This document shows positions 1 through 5,723 of a stretch of 7,314 nucleotides of DNA, piece by piece. Position 1 is the stretch's first letter. Each line of letters begins with the position of its first letter. Origin of the DNA: JALCLA01 sp965653565 (lineage in GTDB: Bacteria; Pseudomonadota; Gammaproteobacteria; Xanthomonadales; Xanthomonadaceae). The position numbers were made by a program, and so were the translations under genes. The notes below the pieces were generated by a model. That model did no database searches. It saw only the letters and a list, made by a program, of their open reading frames with translations, and was not told the DNA's origin. Location: positions 1 through 7,314 of the forward strand of contig CBFHAI010000095.1 of the NCBI GenBank assembly GCA_965653565.1, written 5' to 3'.

Positions 1-63
1 GCTGCGCCGGCGCTCATTCCGCGCGGCCGCGCCGTCGGGCGCGGCCGGCGGTAAGGTAGAGCG
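1..63 (+). other. Possible 3' end of an upstream gene
   Basis: All three forward frames are open from the window edge. They end at TAA 52-54, TGA 65-67 (which would give an ATGA overlap with the next start) and TAG 57-59. Any of them could be the tail of an upstream gene coupled to the lipoprotein gene, but with at most 21 codons visible I cannot choose a frame, and none of the short peptides is recognisable. The stretch may equally be intergenic. No promoter motif is visible in it. Confidence 0.3.
24..47. other. Perfect GC-rich hairpin upstream of the lipoprotein gene
   Basis: The arms at 24-33 and 38-47 are perfect 10-bp inverted repeats around a 4-base loop (GTCG). There is no T-run on either side, so it is not a canonical intrinsic terminator. 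It ends six bases before the likely Shine-Dalgarno sequence AAGG (53-56) of the lipoprotein gene. It could shape mRNA structure at the gene boundary, or it could be a chance product of very high GC in coding sequence. Confidence 0.3.
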
Positions 64-1458
64 ATGACCCGGCGCCGCCGGGCATCGCCGGAGATCCGTG
101 TGTCGAGCGCTGTGCCGCGTCGCGTTGCCCTGCCCGCTGTTTATCGCCTGTCGCGCATCGCTTTCGCCTGCGGCGTGGCGCTGCTCGGCGCGTGCGCCTC
201 GCTGCCGCGCCAGGACGCCGGATCGGCGAGTTGCGATGTGCCGGCGCTGCCATCCAGCGAACGTTTTGCGTTCGACAGCATCGACACCGGCCTGCCGACC
301 GCCGGCCAGTGGCGCGACGGCTTCGCGCTGGCCGACATGGACGGCGACGGCAGCGTCGATGTGCTGCATGGACCGGCGCGCAAGGGGCGGTCGCTGCCGG
401 TGATTTTCCGCGGCGATGGCGCGGGCCGTTTCGCACCGTGGCGCGAGGCGCATTTTCCGCCGCTGCCGTACGACTACGGCGACATCCAGGCCGCCGATCT
501 GAATCGCGACGGCACCATGGACATCGCCATTGCCTCGCACCTGCGCGGCCTCGCCACGCTGATCGGCGAGGGCGCCGGCCACTACGCGCCGTGGGGCGAT
601 GGGCTGGCGCTGCGCCTGCCCGGCGAGTTCCGCGAAGAACGCAATTTCACCTCGCGCGCGATCGCGCTGGCCGATTGGAACGCCGACGGCGCCATCGATC
701 TGCTCGCGCTCAATGAAGGCCCGTCACGCTTCGGCGACGTGCCGATCCAGGAGGTGGCGCTGGCGCTGTATCTCAATCGCGGCGGCTACTGGGAACGCAT
801 CGCCTCCGAACCGGCGCTCAGCGGCTTCGGCGATTCGATCGCCACCGGCGATGTCGATGGCGACGGCCGCATCGATGCCCTGGCCGGCACCCAGATGGCG
901 GCGGCGCGCGAGCTGCTGCAGCACAACACCGGCACCGGAGTCGCGGCCTTGCCGGTGCAATCGCTGCCCGAGCGTGCCACCGCCACCGCGGTCGCGCTGC
1001 ACGATTTCGACCGCGACCAGCGCGACGAACTGTTGATCGCCACCCGCGCACTGCAGGGCGCGCGGCGCTGCTCGGGCCTGCAATGGATTCGGCGCGCGCC
1101 GCGCGGCCGCGAAAAGCTCGACTGGCTGTGGAGCGAAGCGACGCTCGATCCGATCGTGACGCTGCTGGCCGCCGACATCGATCGCGACGGCAACGACGAT
1201 CTGATCGCGCTGCGGCGCGACGGCGAAATCCTGCTTTTCGCGGGCAACCGGCGCGGATTTTCGCGCGACGGCACGATCGCGTTGCCGGCACATTTCGCCG
1301 GCTGCAATGCGTTCGACGCCGATGTCGGCGATTTCGATCGGGACGGCCATCCCGATCTGCTGGTCGCCTACGCCGGCGACGCGGCCGCCGGCGCGTTCGG
1401 CGGCAAGGTGTGCGAGAGCGGCGGCGGCTTCGCGGCGTGGCGGCTGAGCGCGCGTTGA
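64..1458 (+). CDS. FG-GAP/VCBS-repeat lipoprotein, predicted seven-bladed beta-propeller
   Basis: This is a 464-residue exported protein. The ATG at 64 is favoured by AAGG at 53-56, seven bases upstream. A basic N-terminus is followed by a hydrophobic segment (about 30-43) ending in the lipobox LGAC, with the lipid-accepting Cys at residue 44. The next residue is Ala, not Asp, which by the usual rule favours outer-membrane sorting. The mature part has seven acidic Ca-binding-type loops, at residues 91, 145, 204, 263, 314, 371 and 423, of the form DxDxDGxxD. Their spacing is 51-59 residues, as expected for one loop per blade in a seven-bladed integrin-like propeller. Loop 5 (DFDRDQRDE) has lost its Gly and loops 2 and 3 have Asn at position 3. 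Cys 57 and Cys 450 flank the propeller and could form a closing disulfide (inference). FG-GAP/VCBS proteins typically bind ligands or stabilise surface structures. No enzyme domain is visible. The stop codon overlaps the ligase start by one base, so the two are probably co-translated. The exact role is unknown. Confidence 0.85.
   Translation: MTRRRRASPEIRVSSAVPRRVALPAVYRLSRIAFACGVALLGACASLPRQDAGSASCDVPALPSSERFAFDSIDTGLPTAGQWRDGFALADMDGDGSVDVLHGPARKGRSLPVIFRGDGAGRFAPWREAHFPPLPYDYGDIQAADLNRDGTMDIAIASHLRGLATLIGEGAGHYAPWGDGLALRLPGEFREERNFTSRAIALADWNADGAIDLLALNEGPSRFGDVPIQEVALALYLNRGGYWERIASEPALSGFGDSIATGDVDGDGRIDALAGTQMAAARELLQHNTGTGVAALPVQSLPERATATAVALHDFDRDQRDELLIATRALQGARRCSGLQWIRRAPRGREKLDWLWSEATLDPIVTLLAADIDRDGNDDLIALRRDGEILLFAGNRRGFSRDGTIALPAHFAGCNAFDADVGDFDRDGHPDLLVAYAGDAAAGAFGGKVCESGGGFAAWRLSAR
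334..1356 (+). repeat. Seven DxDxDG calcium-loop repeats within the lipoprotein gene
   Basis: Nine-codon acidic loops lie at 334-360, 496-522, 673-699, 850-876, 1003-1029, 1174-1200 and 1330-1356. Examples are DMDGDGSVD, DVDGDGRID and DFDRDGHPD. Most are preceded by a short hydrophobic/Ala-Gly run and followed by a hydrophobic beta strand, the usual FG-GAP/VCBS arrangement. The blades have diverged well beyond the loops, so this is an old protein repeat and not a recent DNA duplication. Confidence 0.85.
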
Positions 1459-2786
1459 TGGCCGGTGCGAAGGCTGCGCCGCAGCCTGCCACGAAGGCCG
1501 TGATTTCGAGCGCCGCCCAGCCGCGCGACTGGCCGCGATACGCGATGCTCGCCGGCATCGCGCTCGCCTTGCTCGGCACGGCGTTCGCGATCGATCCATT
1601 CGCCGAAGCCACCTTCGACGCACCCAAGCGTCTTGCGTTGTCGCTCGGCGCGCTGCTCGGCGGCCTCGGGCTGGTGTTCGAGTCGCGCCGCGAGGGAACC
1701 TGGTCGAAGCCGGCGCGATGGCTCGCACTGGGCGCGGCGGCGACGCTGGCCGTGATGTTGCTCGCGGCGGTCATCGCGCCGCAGCGCGCGGCGGCGCTCG
1801 ATGCGATGCGCTTCGTGCTGCTGTGCGCCGTGTTCGTGCCGCTCGGTGCGAGCCGCGCGCTGGAAGAGCGCGGCGGCCGCGTCGTGCTGGCCATCGCGTC
1901 ATTCGCGATCGCGATCAACGCGATGCTGTCGCTCATGCAACGCGCCGGCACCGCACTACCGTTGCCGATTTCGCGGCTCGGCGGCCGCTTCGACAGCGGC
2001 GCATTGCTCGGCAACGAAGGCTATGTCGCGCTGGCCTGCGCCTTGCTCGCGGCCGCTTGTCTGGCGATCGCGATCCGTGCACCGAAACTGCGGCTCGCCG
2101 CCGTCGGTGTCGGCCTGCTCGCGCTCGTTACCGTCGCTGCGAACCACCAGTTGACCAGCGCCATCGCCGTCGCCTGCGCGATCGGCGCGATGCTGGCCCT
2201 GCATTGGCGCGCGCGGCGGCTGGTCGCGGCCGGCGCCCTGGCGTTGGCGCTGATTTCCGCGACCGTGACGATGGCGCCATGGCGCGACGCGATCTGGACA
2301 CCGCTCACCGGCATCGATCATGCCCGTTGGCAACAGGCGACGACCTATCGCACCAGTGCCTGGGCCGCGGCCGAACACATGATCGCCGCGCGCCCGATGC
2401 TCGGTCACGGCGCCGGAAGCTTCGCGGCGCAGTCGCAGCGCTTCCGTCTGGATGCGGAAATCGTCGCGCGCGAGCGCTTCCCGGTGCCGCCGAACGCGAC
2501 CTCGTTCGTGCATGTGCACAACGACTATCTGCAACTGGCGGCCGAAGCCGGGCTGCCGGCGTTGGCGCTCGCGCTCGCGACGTTCGCCGGTCTGCTGACA
2601 CGGCTCGCGCAACGCGCCAGCGCATCGCGCAAGGCCGAGCCGCTGCTGCTGTTCGGTGTGCTCGCGGTCGGGGCGGTGGCGGCGCTGGCGTGGTTCCCGT
2701 TGCAGATTCCGCTGACCGCGATCGTGCTGTTGCTCGCCGGCGGACGCGCCTGGCGCCTCGTTTCGCGACCGGAGTCTGCCGCATGA
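1458..2786 (+). CDS. O-antigen ligase/polymerase family membrane protein (Wzy_C-like)
   Basis: This is a 442-residue polytopic inner-membrane protein. Hydrophobic segments lie at about 29-45, 58-74, 86-105, 115-131, 141-160, 186-205, 211-227, 232-250 and 253-271, then, after a large soluble loop (about 272-362), at 363-383, 395-412 and 416-428. The loop carries the family hallmarks: YRTSAWAAAEHMIAARPMLGHGAGSF (about 297-322; Arg 298 and the P-x-x-G-x-G-x-G-x-F-like turn) and VHNDYLQLAAEAGLPA (353-368). In WaaL/Wzy-type enzymes the equivalent periplasmic loop holds the His and Arg needed to transfer or polymerise undecaprenyl-diphosphate-linked glycans; His 354 is the likely counterpart. Ligase (to lipid A-core), polymerase and protein O-oligosaccharyltransferase (PglL-like) cannot be told apart from sequence features alone. 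The ATG at 1458 forms TGATG with the lipoprotein stop and has no good Shine-Dalgarno of its own, so it relies on coupling. The open frame extends upstream to 1083, but that part is in the shadow of the lipoprotein gene. It overlaps the TPR gene by ATGA. Confidence 0.87.
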   Translation: MAGAKAAPQPATKAVISSAAQPRDWPRYAMLAGIALALLGTAFAIDPFAEATFDAPKRLALSLGALLGGLGLVFESRREGTWSKPARWLALGAAATLAVMLLAAVIAPQRAAALDAMRFVLLCAVFVPLGASRALEERGGRVVLAIASFAIAINAMLSLMQRAGTALPLPISRLGGRFDSGALLGNEGYVALACALLAAACLAIAIRAPKLRLAAVGVGLLALVTVAANHQLTSAIAVACAIGAMLALHWRARRLVAAGALALALISATVTMAPWRDAIWTPLTGIDHARWQQATTYRTSAWAAAEHMIAARPMLGHGAGSFAAQSQRFRLDAEIVARERFPVPPNATSFVHVHNDYLQLAAEAGLPALALALATFAGLLTRLAQRASASRKAEPLLLFGVLAVGAVAALAWFPLQIPLTAIVLLLAGGRAWRLVSRPESAA

Positions 2787-3304
2787 GCCGCTGGCTGCGG
2801 GTGCCGGCGATCGTCGCGCTGCTGGCGCTGGTGCTGCCCGAACCCGGCCGTTATCGCGCGGAATGGCAACTCGCCGAGGCGAGCGTGCGGCTCGAACGCG
2901 TGCTGCGCGGCGTCGATCGCGGTGCAGCGGCCGCCGCTTCGGTCGAGCACGTGCGCGGCATCGCACATGCGGCCGCACGGGCCTTGCCGCACGACATGCG
3001 GCCGGTGTTGTTCGAATCGATCGCGGCGATCCTGCAACAACGCAGCGAACAGGCGGCGACGCTGCTGGCAGCGGCGATCGCGCGCGGCGAACGGCCGGAA
3101 CTCACGCTCAACCTGGGCCGCGCGCGCACCGCGCTGCGCGACGCTGCGGGCGCCGATCGCGCCTACCTGCGCACCGCCTGGGCCAGCCGCGCGGCGATCG
3201 CCACCTTGCCGAAGGCGATGCGCGAAACGCTCGATCTGCAAGTCGCGCAACTGGAGAACGAGCTGCGCGACGGCCGCCTCAGCGCACCGCCGCCGCTCGA
3301 TTAG
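2783..3304 (+). CDS. Small membrane-anchored TPR-like protein
   Basis: This is a 173-residue protein of no family I can name. The ATG at 2783 overlaps the ligase stop (ATGA) and is preceded by GGAG at 2771-2774 with 8-base spacing. Residues 7-19 form one short hydrophobic segment, suggesting an N-terminal anchor or signal with the rest outside the cytoplasm. The remainder is almost all helical and Ala/Arg-rich. Residues about 72-105 and 106-143 look like two 34-38-residue TPR units; the second, with LNLGRARTAL then ADRAYLRTAW and a closing Pro, fits the TPR pattern best. TPRs bind proteins or peptides. Many O-antigen ligase-family proteins carry a C-terminal periplasmic TPR domain, so this gene may supply that domain as a separate subunit of the upstream protein (inference). 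Its last 26 bp overlap the 3' end of the opposing glycosyltransferase gene. Confidence 0.75.
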   Translation: MSRWLRVPAIVALLALVLPEPGRYRAEWQLAEASVRLERVLRGVDRGAAAAASVEHVRGIAHAAARALPHDMRPVLFESIAAILQQRSEQAATLLAAAIARGERPELTLNLGRARTALRDAAGADRAYLRTAWASRAAIATLPKAMRETLDLQVAQLENELRDGRLSAPPPLD

Positions 3305-4466
3305 CCGCGGCCTGCCAGACCTGTTCCAGATCCGCCGCCGAACGCTGCCAGGAAAAATGCGACTCGACGAACGCGCGCGCGCGTTGCGCGATCGATTCGG
3401 CCAGCGCCGGGTCGTGCAGCAATCGGGCAATGGCGCGCGCCGTCGCGGCGCCATCGTCGGCGATCAGCAACTGCTCGCCATCGCGCGCGCCGATCCCGCG
3501 CGCCGACAGGCCGGTGGCAACGACCGGCGTGCCGGCCGCCATCGCTTCGAGAATCTTCAACTGTTGTCCCGAACCGGCGCGCAGCGGCGCGATCGCGACC
3601 GCCGCCTGCGCAAGATAGGGCCGCACATCGGGCACCTCGCCGATCAGATCGATGCCGGCATGGGTCGCCGCCAGTCGCCGCAGCAAGCGCGAAGGCCGGG
3701 CACCGACCAACAGCAGACGCGTTTCCGGCGCCGCGGCGAGCAGCTTCGGCCAGGCCGCGGTGACGAACCAGCGCACCGCATCCACGTTCGGGAAATAGCC
3801 GAGATTGCCGATGAAGGCGACCTGTTGCGCGCGGCCGGCGAACGGCTGCCGCGCGAAGCGATCGAGGTCGACACCGTTGCCGGCCAAATGCAGATTGGCG
3901 AAGTCGCCGATCGCATCGCGATCGTTGGCCGACGAAATCGTCGCGCCGGCCACCTGGCCGAGCAAGGCGCGTTCATAGGCCGCCAGCCGCCGTGCCTCGA
4001 GCCCGGCGATCCAGCCGATCGGCGTGCGGTCGTACTGCGCGCGCCGCGCCATGTTCAACGACAGTGCGTCGACGAAATCCAGCACGCACGGCAGCGGCGC
4101 AAGTCGTTGCACCAGCCCGCCTAGCCGCGCGAGCTGCACGTGCGCCAGATCGAAGCGGCCTTCGCGCAGCAAGGTTTCCAGCTGCGCCGGCGCCGCATCG
4201 AACATCGCCGCCTGCAGCGGCCGAGGCCCCATCACCGCGGCGGCGGCGCGCGCTGCAACAGCCAGACGCGAGCGCGGTACCAGCACAACGCGTTCGCACC
4301 AGCGCGCGAGGTCCTGTTGGCTCGCGACGCCCGGCGTCGGCGCTTCGAAACACAGCAAGGTGATCGCATGCCGCGGCGCGAGGTGGCGGATCTGCTGGTA
4401 CGCGCGCAACTGATCGCCGCGGGTGAGCGCGCCGGGGAAGCGATTGGTCGCGAACAGCACGCGCAT
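3279..4466 (-). CDS. GT4-like glycosyltransferase (GT-B fold)
   Basis: This is a 395-residue cytosolic glycosyltransferase. The N-terminal Rossmann domain opens with MRVLFATNRFPGALTRGDQL and continues RAYQQIRHLAPRH, the acceptor-domain start typical of GT4 enzymes from polysaccharide loci. A middle block has FVDALSLNMARRAQ (131-144) and an E-x-x-R-L-x-x-Y-E helix (157-165). The C-terminal nucleotide-sugar domain begins at about 215 (VAFIGNLGYFPNVDAVRWF), has LLLVGARPSR (251-260), and then the donor-site segment RAGSGQQLKILEAMAAGTPVVAT (296-318). In this segment Glu 307 matches the second Glu of the classical E-x7-E motif, while the first is Ser 299. That GSG-type variant recurs in this subfamily and resembles the sugar transferases found near exopolysaccharide/PEP-CTERM loci. 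The start at 4466 is chosen by homology; the frame extends to 4823, but that part is the shadow of the divergent gene. There is no Shine-Dalgarno, so translation may be leaderless. The donor and acceptor sugars are unknown. Confidence 0.85.
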   Translation of the reverse strand: MRVLFATNRFPGALTRGDQLRAYQQIRHLAPRHAITLLCFEAPTPGVASQQDLARWCERVVLVPRSRLAVAARAAAAVMGPRPLQAAMFDAAPAQLETLLREGRFDLAHVQLARLGGLVQRLAPLPCVLDFVDALSLNMARRAQYDRTPIGWIAGLEARRLAAYERALLGQVAGATISSANDRDAIGDFANLHLAGNGVDLDRFARQPFAGRAQQVAFIGNLGYFPNVDAVRWFVTAAWPKLLAAAPETRLLLVGARPSRLLRRLAATHAGIDLIGEVPDVRPYLAQAAVAIAPLRAGSGQQLKILEAMAAGTPVVATGLSARGIGARDGEQLLIADDGAATARAIARLLHDPALAESIAQRARAFVESHFSWQRSAADLEQVWQAAANRAAAVR

Positions 4467-4473
4467 GGCCGCG

Positions 4474-4503
4474 ATTGTCGACGTTCGCGACGGCCGCTGT
4501 CGA
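4474..4503 (-). promoter_or_regulatory. Candidate promoter of the minus-strand glycosyltransferase
   Basis: Read on the minus strand, TCGACA (4503-4498; 5/6 to the sigma70 -35 consensus) and GACAAT (4479-4474; 4/6 to the -10 consensus) are separated by 18 bp. Transcription from this pair would start within about one or two bases of the ATG at 4466, which fits the lack of a Shine-Dalgarno. Both elements overlap GTCGAC palindromes (4477-4482 and 4499-4504), so a protein bound there would compete with RNA polymerase. This is a prediction by eye. Confidence 0.4.
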
Positions 4504-4542
4504 CGTTGGCGGCCGCAGCGGTCGACTACACTTGCGGCCGCG
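4477..4542. repeat. Three GTCGAC palindromes phased at 22 bp in the divergent promoter region
   Basis: GTCGAC occurs at 4477-4482, 4499-4504 and 4521-4526, exactly 22 bp apart, about two helical turns. The first two copies share the longer word TGTCGACGTT (4476-4485, 4498-4507). Each repeat unit also contains GGCCGC (at 4492, 4511 and 4536). The middle palindrome lies near the centre of the 75-bp gap between divergent starts 4466 and 4542, and the outer two abut or overlap the candidate -10 elements. This looks like an operator array for one regulator acting on both genes, but no regulator is encoded here. Confidence 0.5.
4506..4532 (+). promoter_or_regulatory. Weak candidate promoter of the plus-strand glycosyltransferase operon
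   Basis: TACACT (4527-4532) is a fair -10 element. The best upstream partner is TTGGCG (4506-4511), with a short 15-bp spacer, so the -35 assignment is weak and an activator may be needed. Initiation about 6-8 bases after the -10 would leave at most a few untranslated bases before the GTG at 4542. The third GTCGAC palindrome (4521-4526) directly abuts the -10. Confidence 0.3.
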
Positions 4543-5723
4543 TGAGAATCCTCGTCGTCGCCACCAAATCGCCCTGGCCGCCCCGTGATGGCGGCCGCCT
4601 GGCGTTGTGGAACACGATGCAGGCACTGGCAGCGGCAGGGCACGAACTCGCGCTGATCGCGCCGTGCGCGGCGAACGAAACCGCCGACCCGCAAATTCTC
4701 GCGACACTGCGCACCGTCTGCGCGCCAACCCTGGTGCCGGTGCGGCGACGCCGCTGGCTCAGCGCTCTGTGGCGCGGCTGGCGGCAGCGTGAGCCGGCGG
4801 CGATCGCACGGCATCGTCATCATGCGGTGGAGCAGGCCGTGGCCGGGTCAATCGACGCCTGGCGGCCCGACGTGATCCATGCCGAACAACTGCAGGCATT
4901 CGCCAATTGCGGCGCGGCGCGCGTGCGTGGCGTGCCGGTCGTGTTGCGGATGCAGAACGTCGAATCGCAGTTGTGGGCGCAAACCGCGTCGGCCGGTATC
5001 CGGAAACGGCTGCTGAAATTCGAAGCCGTCCGCCTGCGCACCTACGAGCGCGCTGCAATGCGCCAGGCTGCGCAAACGATCGCATTGACCACACGCGACG
5101 CCGAAGCGCTCGCGCGCCTCGATACGCCCGACTGCAGCAAGCGCATCACCGCGCTGGCGCCGCCGTTTCCGGCCGAACTTCCGCCGGGCACCACATTGCT
5201 CGGCGCGCCGTGCGTCGCGCTCGCCGGCAGTGCCGGCTGGCAGCCGAACGCGCAGGCCGCTGCCTGGTTCGTCGACGAGGTGGGGCCGAAGTTGTTGCAA
5301 ACGACGCCGAACGCGCAAATTCATGTGTTCGGCGTGACCGGCGCACGCCAGCCCGGCATCGCCTTCCACGCGGCACCCGACGATGCCGCGACAGCATTTC
5401 CGGCGAACGCGATCGCGGCGATCCCGCTCTTCGTCGGTTCGGGCATCCGCATGCGCATTCTCGATGCGTGGGCGCGCGGCTTGCCGGTGGTGGCGTCGTC
5501 GGTCGCGGTGGCGGGGCTCGACGTCGTCGATGGCCGTGAGCTGCTGATCGCCGACAGCGCGCAGGCGTTTGCCGATGCGATCGCGCGGCTGCACAGCGAT
5601 GCCGCACTGCGGGCAAGCCTGATCGCCGCAGGCCGCGACTATCTCGCGCAACATCACGCTGCGATAGAACTGACCACACGCCTCGTACAAGTTTACCAAC
5701 GCGCGCTGCGGACGCCGGCATGA
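4542..5723 (+). CDS. GT4-like glycosyltransferase (GT-B fold), paralogue of the divergent gene
   Basis: This is a 393-residue cytosolic glycosyltransferase starting at GTG 4542, chosen because the conserved N-terminal strand (RILVVATKSPWPPRDGGRL) begins there; no upstream ATG would give a sensible N-terminus. The domains are an acceptor-side Rossmann fold (about 1-190) with MQNVESQLWAQ (137-147) and a LRTYERAAMRQA helix (165-176), then a C-terminal donor domain with VALAGSAGWQPNAQAAAWF (225-243) and FVGSGIRMRILDAWARGLPVVAS (297-319). At the position of the second Glu of the E-x7-E donor motif it has Asp 308, a conservative change. The HNVES-like and GSGxRxxIL motifs place it in the same subfamily as the minus-strand neighbour, so the pair is probably an old duplication acting on successive sugars of one glycan (inference). 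No Shine-Dalgarno precedes the GTG. Its stop overlaps the epimerase start (ATGA, 5720-5723), so the two are co-transcribed. Confidence 0.85.
   Translation: MRILVVATKSPWPPRDGGRLALWNTMQALAAAGHELALIAPCAANETADPQILATLRTVCAPTLVPVRRRRWLSALWRGWRQREPAAIARHRHHAVEQAVAGSIDAWRPDVIHAEQLQAFANCGAARVRGVPVVLRMQNVESQLWAQTASAGIRKRLLKFEAVRLRTYERAAMRQAAQTIALTTRDAEALARLDTPDCSKRITALAPPFPAELPPGTTLLGAPCVALAGSAGWQPNAQAAAWFVDEVGPKLLQTTPNAQIHVFGVTGARQPGIAFHAAPDDAATAFPANAIAAIPLFVGSGIRMRILDAWARGLPVVASSVAVAGLDVVDGRELLIADSAQAFADAIARLHSDAALRASLIAAGRDYLAQHHAAIELTTRLVQVYQRALRTPA

Noticed and set aside
1083..1457. Longer N-terminus for the ligase-like protein
   Set aside because: The extension is a basic, non-hydrophobic peptide lying wholly inside the lipoprotein gene. 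The ATG at 1458 fits the coupling pattern and the first membrane helix.
1330..1458. C-terminal surface-sorting signal (PEP-CTERM or similar) on the lipoprotein
   Set aside because: The C-terminus ends in a propeller strand and AAWRLSAR, with no Pro-Glu-Pro motif and no terminal membrane helix.
724..2014. Long minus-strand open frames (724-1728 and 818-2014) opposite the lipoprotein and ligase genes
   Set aside because: Their translations are Arg/Ala/Pro-rich low-complexity with no domain pattern, and they lie over genes with clear motifs. Long antisense frames are expected at this GC content.
1956..3454. Minus-strand open frames (1956-2978 and 2525-3454) opposite the ligase and TPR genes
   Set aside because: Arg-rich compositional shadows without recognisable domains. 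The plus-strand frames have membrane segments, family motifs and coupled starts.
2922..4124. 400-codon plus-strand open frame opposite the minus-strand glycosyltransferase
   Set aside because: It runs across the end of the TPR gene and antisense to a well-supported glycosyltransferase. Its composition is Arg/Gln-rich with no family signal.
4140..4541. Extended N-terminus for the plus-strand glycosyltransferase, and likewise 4467-4823 for the minus-strand one
   Set aside because: Both extensions are shadows of the divergent neighbour, and the conserved first beta strand starts at 4542 and 4466 respectively.
4848..5699. 283-codon minus-strand open frame opposite the plus-strand glycosyltransferase
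   Set aside because: Shadow frame. The opposite strand carries conserved GT-B motifs along its full length.
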